From assembly GCA_043806315.1 (NCBI GenBank), contig JAZDHF010000102.1, positions 1 to 15,045 on the forward strand: DNA of 15,045 nucleotides, given 5' to 3'. The translations under genes and the position numbers were made by a program. The stretch is from SBAX01 sp043806315 (GTDB lineage Bacteria; Planctomycetota; Phycisphaerae; UBA1845). Under the pieces are notes generated by a model. The model did no database searches. It was not told where the DNA came from and was given only the letters and a program-made list of their open reading frames with translations. Below are positions 1 through 7,717 of this stretch, one piece after another. The first letter of the stretch is position 1. The number at the start of each line of letters is the position of its first letter.

Positions 1-207
1 GTATTCCTGGCGTACAGCGTTTTGATGCGTCAACTGCGGCAGGGCCGTGCGCGTGCGTGGGCACTCGAACATCTGACGACCATCGGACAAGCCTGCATGG
101 GCGTGTTGCGAGAAACGCTCAGCCATACGATCTCCTGGGTCGCCGAGCGGGCGAGGGCGGACGGCTGGAATGATGGGAGAATCAAGGAACATCTGGCACT
201 TTGTTAA
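1..207 (+). CDS. Probable transposase, C-terminal end (partial)
   Basis: The frame is open from the first base of the window and ends at TAA 205-207, giving about 68 residues of a protein whose start lies outside. The visible part is helical and basic, with segments such as FLAYSVLMRQLRQ, TIGQACMGVLRETL and a final DGRIKEHLALC. From memory this resembles the extreme C-terminus of DDE transposases of the IS701/IS4-like kind; no catalytic residue lies in the visible part, so this is pattern recognition only. The gene converges on hypB, with 12 bases between the two stop codons. If it is an insertion sequence, its right end must lie within the first ~80 bases after the stop, overlapping the hypB 3' end and the hairpin repeat there. 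Reading it as an unrelated helical protein cannot be excluded. Confidence 0.5.
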   Translation, partial: VFLAYSVLMRQLRQGRARAWALEHLTTIGQACMGVLRETLSHTISWVAERARADGWNDGRIKEHLALC

Positions 208-279
208 CTTTGCAAAAGTCTAGTTCAAAGTTCTGCATTGTTGTCTTCTTCGAACTTCGACCTTTGAACTTCGAACTTC
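208..279. repeat. GTTCAAA/TTCGAAC hairpin repeat, copy 1 (hypB 3' end)
   Basis: Short units of the type AAGTTC/AAAGTTC occur as two facing arms: a left arm around 218-233 (GTTCAAAGTTC) and a right arm around 250-279 (GAACTTCGA, CTTTGAACTTCGAACTT). They make an imperfect palindrome that could fold in RNA. The same element recurs at 8772-8841 and 9925-9985. This copy covers the last codons of hypB and replaces the usual HypB end with a basic, serine-rich tail (VRSSKVEVRRRQQ). It also fills the gap to the converging gene. The copy is more diverged than the other two. Confidence 0.75.
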
Positions 280-951
280 CACCGCCTCCGGCGGTGTCCG
301 CTGGACCAAACATTTTGCGCGCAGCCATTCCGCCACAGTGCCCATCGACGCCGCATCATCCTTGCTTGTTTCAAGGACATTCTTATCCGGGTCCAGGGCG
401 CGAATGTGCTCCAAGGCTCGATCCCTATGGAAGTCCGTAAACTTCAGCAAGTCCAATTTTGTAATCACTACCAAGTCCGCCGACTTGAACAGGTAAGGGT
501 ATTTTGCGGGCTTATCGTCTCCCTCGGCCACGCTGAGCAGTGCGACGCGATGATGTTCGCCCAAATCGAAGTTCACGGGACAGATCGGATTGCCGACGTT
601 CTCAATCAATAAGAGACCGATATGCGTCAGCGGCAACCGTTCCAGTCCCGCCTGGACGAGCGTCGCCGTCAAATGACATCCGCCCTCGGTCAGCAGTTGG
701 ATCACGGGGACCCCCAGCGCCGCAATTCTCGAAGCGTCCCTCGTTGTCGCTAGATCGCCCTCCAGCACCGCCACTGCGACTTCGCGGCCCAGCAGAGGGA
801 TGACGCGCTCCAGGAGCGTCGTCTTTCCGCAACCGGCCCCGCCCATCAGGTTGACCGCAGTGATGTTATGTCTCTGCAGCAGTCGCCGGTTCTCTTCCGC
901 GGCCTTTTCGTTGTTCGCCAGAAGGCTTTTTTTCAAGACTTCGATCTTCAT
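220..951 (-). CDS. hypB: Hydrogenase nickel-incorporation GTPase HypB
   Basis: HypB is a cytoplasmic GTPase that works with HypA to load nickel into the large subunit of [NiFe] hydrogenase. The 243-residue product shows the P-loop GGAGCGKT (residues 37-44), the metal-site Cys-His pair in EGGCHLTA (C92-H93), the family signature IENVGNPICPVNFDLGE and the guanine-specificity motif TKLD. It lacks the N-terminal His-rich stretch of some HypBs, so nickel storage is not expected. The ATG at 949-951 has a GAGGTG ribosome site just upstream and lies inside the end of hypA. The normal fold ends near AEWLRAK; the last ~25-30 residues are an extra tail, partly encoded by the hairpin repeat at 208-279. 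It is the last gene of the hydrogenase operon. Confidence 0.96.
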   Translation of the reverse strand: MKIEVLKKSLLANNEKAAEENRRLLQRHNITAVNLMGGAGCGKTTLLERVIPLLGREVAVAVLEGDLATTRDASRIAALGVPVIQLLTEGGCHLTATLVQAGLERLPLTHIGLLLIENVGNPICPVNFDLGEHHRVALLSVAEGDDKPAKYPYLFKSADLVVITKLDLLKFTDFHRDRALEHIRALDPDKNVLETSKDDAASMGTVAEWLRAKCLVQRTPPEAVEVRSSKVEVRRRQQCRTLN

Positions 952-1297
952 CGCCCACCTCGAGTCCGACGGACGTCAATTCACACTCTTCCCCGCCGCT
1001 CAGCTCAATCCGGCTCGACCCGCACTCCGGGCATTCAAACTGCCAGCCGTCCAGTAAAATCGTATGCAAGCAGACAAGGCATCGGAGCTGCATTCCGACG
1101 CGAGAGACGTGCAGTTCAGCGTCGGCCGCGCACGTCCCCGATGCGGCCGCGATAACCGCCTCGCACAGCAATGATGCGTCCACCTGGCGAAGGCACCCTA
1201 TGCGGCAGTCCACCCGTAGCACGCGCTTCGCGCCGTGGCTCCGTGCGATCGCCTCCACGGCGTCAACCAACGATCGTGCGATGCTCAACTCGTGCAC
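866..1297 (-). CDS. hypA: Hydrogenase nickel metallochaperone HypA, with extended C-terminus
   Basis: HypA binds nickel at its N-terminus and a structural zinc, and hands nickel to the hydrogenase large subunit with HypB. The start is GTG (1295-1297), which gives the required Met-His-Glu N-terminus (MHELSIARSLV). The zinc ribbon is visible as CLVC (C73, C76) and CPEC (C89, C92). The start overlaps the end of the maturation protease by 13 bases, so the two are translationally coupled. Typical HypA proteins are about 113-118 residues; this frame runs to 143 because no stop occurs before the hypB start, giving an 86-base overlap with hypB and a basic tail of ~27 residues. The tail may be a recent stop loss and need not be functional. 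Confidence 0.94.
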   Translation of the reverse strand: MHELSIARSLVDAVEAIARSHGAKRVLRVDCRIGCLRQVDASLLCEAVIAAASGTCAADAELHVSRVGMQLRCLVCLHTILLDGWQFECPECGSSRIELSGGEECELTSVGLEVGDEDRSLEKKPSGEQRKGRGREPATAAET

Positions 1298-1779
1298 GAC
1301 CTAACCTCCAGAAAAACCCGGACGTCGTCCTTGACCCGCTCGACCAATCGTGGAACAGCCGCCGCGACCGCCTCACGCATGCGCAGGCTACGGTCAAACG
1401 TCCTCCCGAAGATCACATAGATCCACACGTCAGCGGGCAGCACTCCCAGCGCCCGGGCCAATTCCAGCCCGGCGTTCACGCTCAGTGTGTGCGTGCCGCA
1501 AAGCGCTCTCGTCCGCAGTCCCCGTGGGAATGCCCCATCGTCGATCCTCGTAAACGAGCCTTCCGGATGTCGCGCATCCGCGCGGGCGGCGTCGATCACG
1601 ATCAGAAGGTCTTCGCCGCCTTCCATTAACTCCGCCAACCCGCTGCCGGGCGATTCATCCAAGGTCACCGTCGTCTGCGGCAACCGTAGTCCTGCGAGCC
1701 GTTCAGCCGTCACCAGACCGGCCTGGTCGTCCCCCATCGACCACCGCCCGCATCCGACGATCCGCACCGAGCCGCTCAC
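1285..1779 (-). CDS. Hydrogenase maturation protease (HycI/HyaD/HoxW family)
   Basis: This endopeptidase removes the C-terminal peptide of the hydrogenase large subunit once nickel is in place. The motif GCGRWSMGDDQAG (residues 9-21) matches the family's N-terminal G-N-x-L-x-x-D-D/E-G-x-G block, with D18 where HybD has its nickel-binding Glu. The second acidic site is in VIDAARAD, and the conserved His is in CGTHTLS. Start choice: GTG at 1777-1779, which follows the large-subunit stop by five bases and has GGGAG eight bases upstream; a TTG at 1792-1794 is an alternative that would overlap the large-subunit gene. The length of 164 residues is normal. It lies directly downstream of the large subunit, its only obvious substrate here. 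It overlaps hypA by 13 bases. Confidence 0.88.
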   Translation of the reverse strand: MSGSVRIVGCGRWSMGDDQAGLVTAERLAGLRLPQTTVTLDESPGSGLAELMEGGEDLLIVIDAARADARHPEGSFTRIDDGAFPRGLRTRALCGTHTLSVNAGLELARALGVLPADVWIYVIFGRTFDRSLRMREAVAAAVPRLVERVKDDVRVFLEVRSCTS

Positions 1780-1784
1780 GGCGG

Positions 1785-3089
1785 CTACTCCCAATCAATG
1801 TCCAGGAAATGCGTCGCACAGGAAATGCACGGATCATAGGCCCGGACCAGCATTTCCAAGCGTAGCGTGATCGCCTCGCGGCTCCAGTCGGCGCCGAGCA
1901 TTTCAGGCAACATCGCGCGCATGTCCGCCTCAATGTTGGCCAGATTCTGTCCCGTGGGGATGACCAGATTCGCCTCGACAATGGCGCCATCGCGATCGAG
2001 CGCGTATTCATGAAACAGGGTGCCCCGTGGCACTTCCGCCGCACCCGCTCCCGTCCCGAACCGCTGCGGCCTAACCGGCGCCTCCTCGTGCAGGCCACGG
2101 CTTAACAAGAGGTCCATCAACTCGATGCTATGCTCCGTGCAGTGCACACACTCGACCAATTGGGCCGTATTGTTGTGGAATGGATTGCCGCAGATCGGCT
2201 CCAGCCCCAAAATCTTCGCCGTCTTCTTCGCCTCGGGATGCAATTGGGCGTGGTTGTTGTTGAAGCGAGCCAGCGCCCCGACCATGTAGGTAGGTGAATT
2301 CGGCGAGCGGACATGTTTGGCCGCTGAGTGCGGTACAATGTTTTCCAGGACCCGCGTGCGATAGTCACGAACCAGCGTCGGGTCGGGTTGCAGATTGGAG
2401 ACCAGCTCCCCGTCGTAGAAGGCATACTCCCCATTGCCGGCGACCTGCAGGGAGACGTACTCGGCGGGTCGTTCAAACTTCGGAATATCCAGGGCGGAGA
2501 ACAATTCCACGGTCTCGCGCAGATCCTCCCGCGCCTCCTCCAGCCGGCGCTTGATGCCGACCAACTCCTCGTCCGGCGGCACATGGGTAAACCCGCCCAC
2601 GTGATAGGCGATCGGGTGAATGTGCCGTCCGCCGACGGCCGCGCATAGGTCGTTGGCCAGCTTCTTCATTCGCAGCGCCCGCTTCACCACCTCTGGATGT
2701 GTGGAAGCGAGTGGAATGACCGAACCGACGCCGAAGAAGTCCGGGGCGGCCAGGAAATACAAATGCAGCACGTGGCTCTGCAATTGCTCGGCGTTGAGGA
2801 TGAGCTTGCGAAGCAGTCGCGTCTGCTCACTCACTTCGATCCCCGTCGCGGCTTCGATCGCCTTGACCGCCGCCGTGGTATGGCCCACGCTGCAAATTCC
2901 GCAAATGCGACACGCGATATGCGGCGCTTCCTCCCACCGCCGTCCGCGCAGAAACGCCTCGAAAAAGCGCGGGCTTTCTACGATCTGCAGTTCGAGTCGG
3001 GTTATCGCACCGTCACGGATGTTCACGGAGATGTTGCCGTGACCCTCCACCCGTGTCACATGCTTGACATCGACGGTGACCGTTTTCAT
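1785..3089 (-). CDS. hydA: [NiFe] hydrogenase large (catalytic, alpha) subunit, group 3b type
   Basis: This is the catalytic subunit that binds the NiFe(CN)2CO centre and interconverts H2 with protons and electrons in the cytoplasm. The 434-residue product has both nickel ligand pairs: N-terminal RICGICSVGH (C63, C66) and C-terminal DPCISCATH (C421, C424, H427). Further family marks are TRVEGHGN near the start and the ESPRFFEAFLRGR block before the first Cys pair. Seven residues (FLDIDWE) follow His427 and should be the peptide removed by the protease encoded next. The ATG at 3087-3089 is chosen because homology begins there (MKTVTVDVKHVTRVEG); a longer upstream frame has no family similarity. 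It follows the small-subunit gene after 28 bases with a GGGAGAGG ribosome site. Confidence 0.96.
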   Translation of the reverse strand: MKTVTVDVKHVTRVEGHGNISVNIRDGAITRLELQIVESPRFFEAFLRGRRWEEAPHIACRICGICSVGHTTAAVKAIEAATGIEVSEQTRLLRKLILNAEQLQSHVLHLYFLAAPDFFGVGSVIPLASTHPEVVKRALRMKKLANDLCAAVGGRHIHPIAYHVGGFTHVPPDEELVGIKRRLEEAREDLRETVELFSALDIPKFERPAEYVSLQVAGNGEYAFYDGELVSNLQPDPTLVRDYRTRVLENIVPHSAAKHVRSPNSPTYMVGALARFNNNHAQLHPEAKKTAKILGLEPICGNPFHNNTAQLVECVHCTEHSIELMDLLLSRGLHEEAPVRPQRFGTGAGAAEVPRGTLFHEYALDRDGAIVEANLVIPTGQNLANIEADMRAMLPEMLGADWSREAITLRLEMLVRAYDPCISCATHFLDIDWE

Positions 3090-3117
3090 CGCTGGTGTCC
3101 TCTCCCGTCCGTCGTCC

Positions 3118-3861
3118 TCACGGGATGGTCGCTTTCTGATGCGCCCCATAGAGTTGAAGGTCCGCAAGCACACGCTCCAGGGGCAGGTCATACTGGTCGC
3201 GCAGGTTCACCCCCGCCGCGGCCAGTGCTTCCTCACTCACAATTCCGCGGCACGCCTCGCACTTGGAACCGTGCGACGGACAGATGGCATCGCACCCCGC
3301 CCGCGTCACCGGCCCCAGACAGACGACTCCCTTCTCATACAGACAGCGATTGCCCTTCTTCTTGCATTCCACACAGACCGCGTAATCCGGCAGGCGAAAC
3401 GTCCGCCCCGACAGTGCATACTTCACAAAGCGCAGGAACTCGTCCTTTACCATCGGGCAACCCGGAAGCTCGTAGTCGACTTTCACAACCGCGGAAACCG
3501 GTCGCGCCGCCGCTGTCGGGAACCATTCCGCACGCTCCCCGTAGACATACCCCCGGTACACCGCCTCCGGCTGCTGATTTTTCAGCGTATTGATGCCGCC
3601 CAGACATGCACAGGCCCCAATCGCCACCAGAACCTTGCAGCATTCGCGAAAGTGCTTCGCCTCCTTCTCATCCTCGATAGTGGAAATCGCCCCATCCACG
3701 AAACCGATATCAATGTCCCAGGCTCGTTCGGTCATTCCTTCCCGAAAGTTGACGATTTCCACCGCGTCCAGAATGAATAGTAACTGGTCTTCCAACTCCA
3801 AGATCGCCAGTGAACAACCCTCGCAACCGGTCAGCGAAAAAATGGCGATCCTGGGCTTCAT
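3118..3861 (-). CDS. hydD: [NiFe] hydrogenase small (delta) subunit, three Fe-S clusters
   Basis: This subunit carries electrons between the NiFe site and the diaphorase part. Visible cluster ligands are TGCEGCS (C13, C16), GACACLGG (C84, C86) and ELPGCP (C135) for the proximal cluster, then two C-terminal clusters from CVECKKKGNRC (C163, C166, C173), VCLGP (C181), AGCDAIC (C190, C194) and CEAC (C201, C204). This Cys-rich C-terminus is typical of group 3 cytoplasmic enzymes. There is no twin-arginine signal, so the enzyme stays in the cytoplasm. The ATG at 3859-3861 overlaps the hydG stop (ATGA) and has GGGAGG seven bases upstream; the open frame further upstream lies inside hydG and is ignored. 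Length 247 residues, normal for the family. Confidence 0.95.
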   Translation of the reverse strand: MKPRIAIFSLTGCEGCSLAILELEDQLLFILDAVEIVNFREGMTERAWDIDIGFVDGAISTIEDEKEAKHFRECCKVLVAIGACACLGGINTLKNQQPEAVYRGYVYGERAEWFPTAAARPVSAVVKVDYELPGCPMVKDEFLRFVKYALSGRTFRLPDYAVCVECKKKGNRCLYEKGVVCLGPVTRAGCDAICPSHGSKCEACRGIVSEEALAAAGVNLRDQYDLPLERVLADLQLYGAHQKATIP

Positions 3862-4715
3862 TCGACCGCCTCCCGCAAGGCCTTCAGTTGCGCGTACTTG
3901 AACACGGGTCCTTCCAGACAGACATACACATGGTTGACCTGACAGTGCCCGCATTTGCCCACCCCGCACTTCATGCGGCGCTCCAGTGAGCAGTACACGC
4001 TCGCCTGCGGGACTCCCCGGGCGAGCACTTCCAGCACCACGAACTTGAACATGATCGGCGGACCCACAACCACCGCGAGGGTTCGCGCCGGGTCCAGTTT
4101 GGGCAATTCCTTGAACAGTGTGGTGACTACGCCGCTGCGACCCCGCCACTGCTCATCAGGGCGATCGACCGTGACGTGGAAGTTCACCTCGCGGGTCTCG
4201 CGCCATTTGGCCATGTCCTCGCGGAAGAGAAGCTCCTGGGGCGAGCGGGCCCCGTACAGCAAATGGAAGGCCCCAAATCGACGGCGCTCGTCGAGAATGT
4301 AATGAATGAGGGACCGCACCGGGGCGATCCCCAACCCGCCGGCCACGATGAGAATGTCGTGGTCGTACATTTCTTGGATATCAAACCCGTGACCCAGCGG
4401 ACCGCGGATGCCGATCACATCGCCCGTTCGCAGGCGATGAATGTGCTCGGTCACCTCACCGACTTGGCGGACGCAGAGGTCGAACGTGTGCGGACGCGTC
4501 GGTGAGGAGCAGATGGAGATCGGGCATTCGCCCACGCCGAGGATGGCGACCTGCACGAACTGCCCCGGACTGTGCCCGAGCACGGAACCGTTCACGAACC
4601 GAAAGGTGTAGAGGTTCTCCAGGGCGGTGAGTTTGCGATCGCCGACGATCTCGGCCGGTTGAGGTTCGAAGAGGCTGTCGCCTGTTGGCAACGTCGGCTG
4701 GAGGAGTACGGCCAC
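3858..4715 (-). CDS. hydG: Hydrogenase FAD/NAD(P)-binding gamma subunit (HydG-type)
   Basis: This flavoprotein exchanges electrons with NAD(P)H, making the complex an H2:NAD(P) oxidoreductase. The order is a FAD-binding barrel (residues ~20-115, with HSPGQFVQVAI and a CPISICSSP block), an NAD(P)-binding domain opening with VAGGLGIAPVRSLI (124-137), and a C-terminal 2Fe-2S domain with C250, C255, C258 and C266 (KCGVGKCGHC ... VC), as in dihydroorotate dehydrogenase electron-transfer subunits. Start: GTG at 4713-4715, two bases after the hydB TAA, with a strong GGAGGAGG ribosome site in the hydB tail; homology begins just after it. A longer in-frame stretch upstream lies inside hydB and is unlikely to be translated. 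The product is 285 residues, as expected. Whether NAD or NADP is preferred cannot be read from the sequence with certainty. Confidence 0.93.
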   Translation of the reverse strand: MAVLLQPTLPTGDSLFEPQPAEIVGDRKLTALENLYTFRFVNGSVLGHSPGQFVQVAILGVGECPISICSSPTRPHTFDLCVRQVGEVTEHIHRLRTGDVIGIRGPLGHGFDIQEMYDHDILIVAGGLGIAPVRSLIHYILDERRRFGAFHLLYGARSPQELLFREDMAKWRETREVNFHVTVDRPDEQWRGRSGVVTTLFKELPKLDPARTLAVVVGPPIMFKFVVLEVLARGVPQASVYCSLERRMKCGVGKCGHCQVNHVYVCLEGPVFKYAQLKALREAVE

Positions 4716-4717
4716 CG

Positions 4718-5770
4718 TTACGCCTCCTCCGCCAACTGTCGATAAATCTCGACGGAGTTGATTTTCGCGGTACACGCCCGGTCGCACCGCGCACAGCCGA
4801 CGCAACCGGCCAACCCTTCCCGCTCCCTGATCCACTTGGCCTTGCGATAGATCCGATGCCGCAGCCGCGAGGCCGCTTTTGCCCGGAAGTTGTGGGCGCC
4901 CGCAACCTCCGCGAACCCCCGCAACTGGCAGCCGTCCCACTCCCGCCGCCGCTCGCCTCGCGTCAGGGTCACATCCAACTCATCGTAGGTGTTGAAACAA
5001 TAGCAGGTCGGGCAGCTCAGGTTGCAACTGCCGCACGAGTAGCAGCGCCGCGCCGTCGCCTCCCACAGCAAAGAGTCGTAGCTTCGATTCAACAGCCCCG
5101 GCAGCGTATCGACAGCGTAGGGAATCATGGGCAGGAACGCCTGGCGCTTCCCCGCCAAGTACCGGTCGAAGGCCTCCTCGTCCGTGGTCGCCGGCGCCGC
5201 GCCGGCCTGAGATGACAGAACGAGTTCCCGTCCCGCGTCCGTCCCGAAGATGACGCCGTACCGTTCCACGTCGACTGCGCCCTCGCACGACAACGGGTAG
5301 CACATCAGGTCGAATCCCTCCGCCGCATCGTCGGCCCTCATGTCCCGACAGAACACTCCCTCCGTACACGGCTTCGGACAATCTATCCCGAGAATGAACG
5401 TGTTCGCCCGCCGACGAAGGTAGTGCTCATCGTGATGCCCGTTCGCAAAAACATGATCGAGCAGAAGGATCGCATGCACGTCACACGGATGCACCCCCAC
5501 GAGCGCCGTGGGCCGGTCGTCATAGACGGCTCGCGTCACGAACCTCCCCCGCTCTTTCTCAAAGGTAAACAGCGTGTCGTGCGGCGGGAAAAGAACCGCC
5601 TTCGGTCCGTACACACAGTAGTTGAAACGCAGGTCCAGCGCCGCGGCGCGGTCCACGGGTTGATAGAAGTAGCGATCGTCGCGCCGGACCGGTCCGACGA
5701 TCCGCCGCGATCGTCCCAGCTCGTCGACCAGTTCGAGCAACGTGTTCCTTGGAAGGATTCGGTCAAGCAT
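4718..5770 (-). CDS. hydB: Hydrogenase beta subunit, two-[4Fe-4S] electron-transfer protein (HydB/AsrA-like)
   Basis: HydB carries electrons between the flavin subunit and the small subunit; it is related to anaerobic sulfite reductase subunit A. The 350-residue product has a ferredoxin-like domain with two cluster motifs: CYSCGSCNLSC (C243, C246, C249, C253) and CVGCARCDRAC (C323, C326, C329, C333). The N-terminal part carries the family block VGVHPCDVHAILLLD (92-105) and further Cys at CPKPC (131, 135), C141, C157 and C162. The second motif ends in Cys-Thr instead of Cys-Pro. The start ATG (5768-5770) lies 52 bases after the kinase gene, with GGAG about ten bases upstream. It is the first gene of the hydBGDA block, the same gene order as in archaeal soluble hydrogenases of this type. 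Confidence 0.93.
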   Translation of the reverse strand: MLDRILPRNTLLELVDELGRSRRIVGPVRRDDRYFYQPVDRAAALDLRFNYCVYGPKAVLFPPHDTLFTFEKERGRFVTRAVYDDRPTALVGVHPCDVHAILLLDHVFANGHHDEHYLRRRANTFILGIDCPKPCTEGVFCRDMRADDAAEGFDLMCYPLSCEGAVDVERYGVIFGTDAGRELVLSSQAGAAPATTDEEAFDRYLAGKRQAFLPMIPYAVDTLPGLLNRSYDSLLWEATARRCYSCGSCNLSCPTCYCFNTYDELDVTLTRGERRREWDGCQLRGFAEVAGAHNFRAKAASRLRHRIYRKAKWIREREGLAGCVGCARCDRACTAKINSVEIYRQLAEEA

Positions 5771-5822
5771 GACCCACCCGCTCCATCACGGCGCCGACCG
5801 CGCTGATTCCGCCTCAACGGCC

Positions 5823-7250
5823 TTACCGTTCACGCGACCGTCCACGGGGCGCATCGCACCGCGGAAACGAAAGCGTGAACTCCGACCCCTGGCCCACGGT
5901 CGACCGCACCTCGATCCGTCCGCCCGCTTGTTCCGTCACCTCGCGGACGATCGCCAGACCCAAGCCCGAACCGGGGATGTCCGCCGCGAGGGCGAGGTTC
6001 CCGCGGCGGTAAGGCTCAAACAACTCGTCCGTGGATTCTTCTACAATTCCCATGCCAGTGTCCTTCACCGAAACGCGAACTTCCGTGTCTGCGGACGTAA
6101 CCGCCACCCAGACCTGCCCGCCCGCGGGCGTATACTTGATCGCGTTTTCGAGCAGATTGCCGACGCAATCATCGAGATCGCGGGGGTCGACCGCCGCGCG
6201 AACGCCCGCACACCCCCTCGTGTCTACGGAAAGCGTCAGACCTTTGGACCGGGCCTGGTCGCGGAAACGCCCGACCACATGCTCAGCCGATCGTCGCACG
6301 TCGGTGCTCGCCGTCCGATGGCGCGACGCGGCCTCATCCTGCACTCGCGCCAAGGTCAACAACTCGTTGACCTGCACCGAAGCCGCTTGGCATCGCCGGA
6401 TGATCCGCGTGACGATCCCCGGCACCTGCTCCGCGGGCACCGCCCGATCGCGGATGATCCCCGCCAGCATCTCGATCCCCGTCAGCGGGCTCTTGAGCTG
6501 ATGGGCCGAGGTCTGCATGAACCGCGACCGACGCTGCTGCAGCAGCTCGACGGCGTCCCGGTTTCGTTCCAGCTCGTACTCTTGTTCATCGAGGCGGGAG
6601 GAGATTTGCAGGGTGAAGTACAGCGTTCCGAAGATGCCCGTCCCGAGCACTCCGATCCCTGCCAGCACATAGTCCCAGTTGACGTACAACGCAGCTCCGG
6701 CAACCGGGGCCACGAACGGGTAATGCGGAACGATCCACCCCAGGCATTCTCCGAAGCCCAACGTCCCGAACAGAACCAGCGCCCAGCCTCCCTGCAACAG
6801 GGCGTTCAGCGGTCGCAACAGCAAGGCCGCGATCAACGTGTGAAAGAGGTAGAACACCGACATCGGGTTTTCGACCCCGCCCGAGTAACGCAGGATGACC
6901 GTCAGGAGCAGCAAATCCACGGTCATTTGCGCGTTGGCAAACTGGACGACACGCCCGATTACCCAGGACGACGGCGGTCCCCCGGCGTTCAAGTGCCCGA
7001 GCAACCATTGAGACACGAGCGTCCACACGACATTGATACCCGCCAGTACCCCGATGCAGGTCATCAACTCCGCCGGACGCCGAAACTGGGGTACGCAGAA
7101 TCGTTCCACCAACAGCAAGAGCAGCGCCGCCATCACCATCATCCACCGCAAGCGGATGAACCAGTGGTGACGCACTATGGCCAGCAGAACCCGGATGCGG
7201 AATTCCCCGTGCGGGAGAAGGAGTTGACGAAGTTCGAGTTCGGCGGTCAT
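5823..7250 (-). CDS. RegB/PrrB-like membrane sensor histidine kinase
   Basis: The 475-residue protein has about six hydrophobic membrane segments in residues ~30-215, then a coiled linker, the phospho-acceptor box SAHQLKSPLTG (His250), the N box NLLENAIKYTP (365-375), G1 DTGMGI (397-402) and G2 GSGLGLA (427-433), so it should be an active kinase. Between membrane segments it reads RYSGGVENPM (121-130), matching the GGxxNPF signature known as the quinone site of the RegB/PrrB redox kinases except for M in place of F. RegB/RegA is known to control hydrogenase genes in Rhodobacter. RegB's redox-active Cys near the H box is not present here. It sits 15 bases after the response regulator gene and just before hydB, so it is probably cotranscribed with the enzyme it regulates. 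The exact signal is inferred. Confidence 0.88.
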   Translation of the reverse strand: MTAELELRQLLLPHGEFRIRVLLAIVRHHWFIRLRWMMVMAALLLLLVERFCVPQFRRPAELMTCIGVLAGINVVWTLVSQWLLGHLNAGGPPSSWVIGRVVQFANAQMTVDLLLLTVILRYSGGVENPMSVFYLFHTLIAALLLRPLNALLQGGWALVLFGTLGFGECLGWIVPHYPFVAPVAGAALYVNWDYVLAGIGVLGTGIFGTLYFTLQISSRLDEQEYELERNRDAVELLQQRRSRFMQTSAHQLKSPLTGIEMLAGIIRDRAVPAEQVPGIVTRIIRRCQAASVQVNELLTLARVQDEAASRHRTASTDVRRSAEHVVGRFRDQARSKGLTLSVDTRGCAGVRAAVDPRDLDDCVGNLLENAIKYTPAGGQVWVAVTSADTEVRVSVKDTGMGIVEESTDELFEPYRRGNLALAADIPGSGLGLAIVREVTEQAGGRIEVRSTVGQGSEFTLSFPRCDAPRGRSRER

Positions 7251-7265
7251 GCTCCAACGACGCGC

Positions 7266-7676
7266 TCAGGGCCCGCGGAGTCCGGATCGACCCGCCAGGG
7301 TCTCTCCCACCGTCGTGACCACCGTCTCCGTGGTCAGCGGCTTGTTCAAGAACCGTTCCGCGGGCACGTATTCGCTGCCCACTTCCTTGGCGTAGTCGAT
7401 CCCCATGGTCTGCCCGATTGACGAGATCATGATGATCGGAATGCGCGAGAGTTCTTCATCCTTCCGCAATTCGTAGGCGAGGTGAAATCCCTCCGAGGGG
7501 GAAGCCAACATAATGTCCAACAGAATCAGGTCGGGTCGATCGCGCCCGATCGCCGCCATGCCGTCCGGGCCCGTCGCGCAGCACGTGAGCCGGTAACCGG
7601 CGGGCTCGAGCATCAGAGTCAACGCTTCTCGCACATCCGGGTCATCGTCGATGACCACGATTCGTTCGCCAGCCAT
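7266..7676 (-). CDS. Single-domain response regulator (receiver only)
   Basis: The 136 residues make one receiver domain and nothing else. The acidic pocket is D10-D12 (VIDDDPDV), the phospho-acceptor is Asp54 in LILLDIML, the switch Ser is in MISS (85-86) and the conserved Lys is K112 in FLNKPL. There is an insertion of about 15 residues between the Ser and Lys motifs (IGQTMGIDYAKEVGSEYVPAE). No DNA-binding or enzymatic output domain is attached, so it must act through another protein or as a phosphate relay or sink. The start ATG (7674-7676) has GAGGGA upstream; a longer frame that would overlap hypE lacks homology. It lies 41 bases after hypE and 15 before the kinase, its likely partner. 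Confidence 0.9.
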   Translation of the reverse strand: MAGERIVVIDDDPDVREALTLMLEPAGYRLTCCATGPDGMAAIGRDRPDLILLDIMLASPSEGFHLAYELRKDEELSRIPIIMISSIGQTMGIDYAKEVGSEYVPAERFLNKPLTTETVVTTVGETLAGRSGLRGP

Positions 7677-7717
7677 GATTGATCCCTCTCTTGCTGCACG
7701 CGCAGCGCACAACTCCC

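Noticed and set aside
1785..1807. Unusually short C-terminal peptide of the large subunit (seven residues after the last His)
   Set aside because: Short cleaved peptides occur in other group 3 hydrogenases, and a matching protease is encoded next to it, so this is ordinary.
2029..2045. TGGCACTTCCGCCGCA on the plus strand as a sigma-54 site
   Set aside because: It lies inside the large-subunit gene, faces no gene, and both boxes deviate from consensus.
2697..3780. Long plus-strand frames opposite the hydrogenase subunits
   Set aside because: Shadows of the large and small subunit genes, whose metal-ligand motifs are unambiguous on the minus strand.
3862..4149. N-terminal extension of the small subunit into hydG
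   Set aside because: The extension translates the hydG coding region in another frame; homology begins at the ATGA overlap (3861).
4716..4940. N-terminal extension of hydG into hydB
   Set aside because: The in-frame extension lies wholly inside hydB, has no family similarity, and a strong GGAGGAGG site marks the GTG at 4713-4715 as the start.
5742..7421. A 559-codon plus-strand open frame opposite the kinase and hydB start
   Set aside because: It is the antisense of a well-supported kinase in GC-rich DNA. The product is rich in Arg, Pro, Gln and His without domain motifs, and it spans three real genes.
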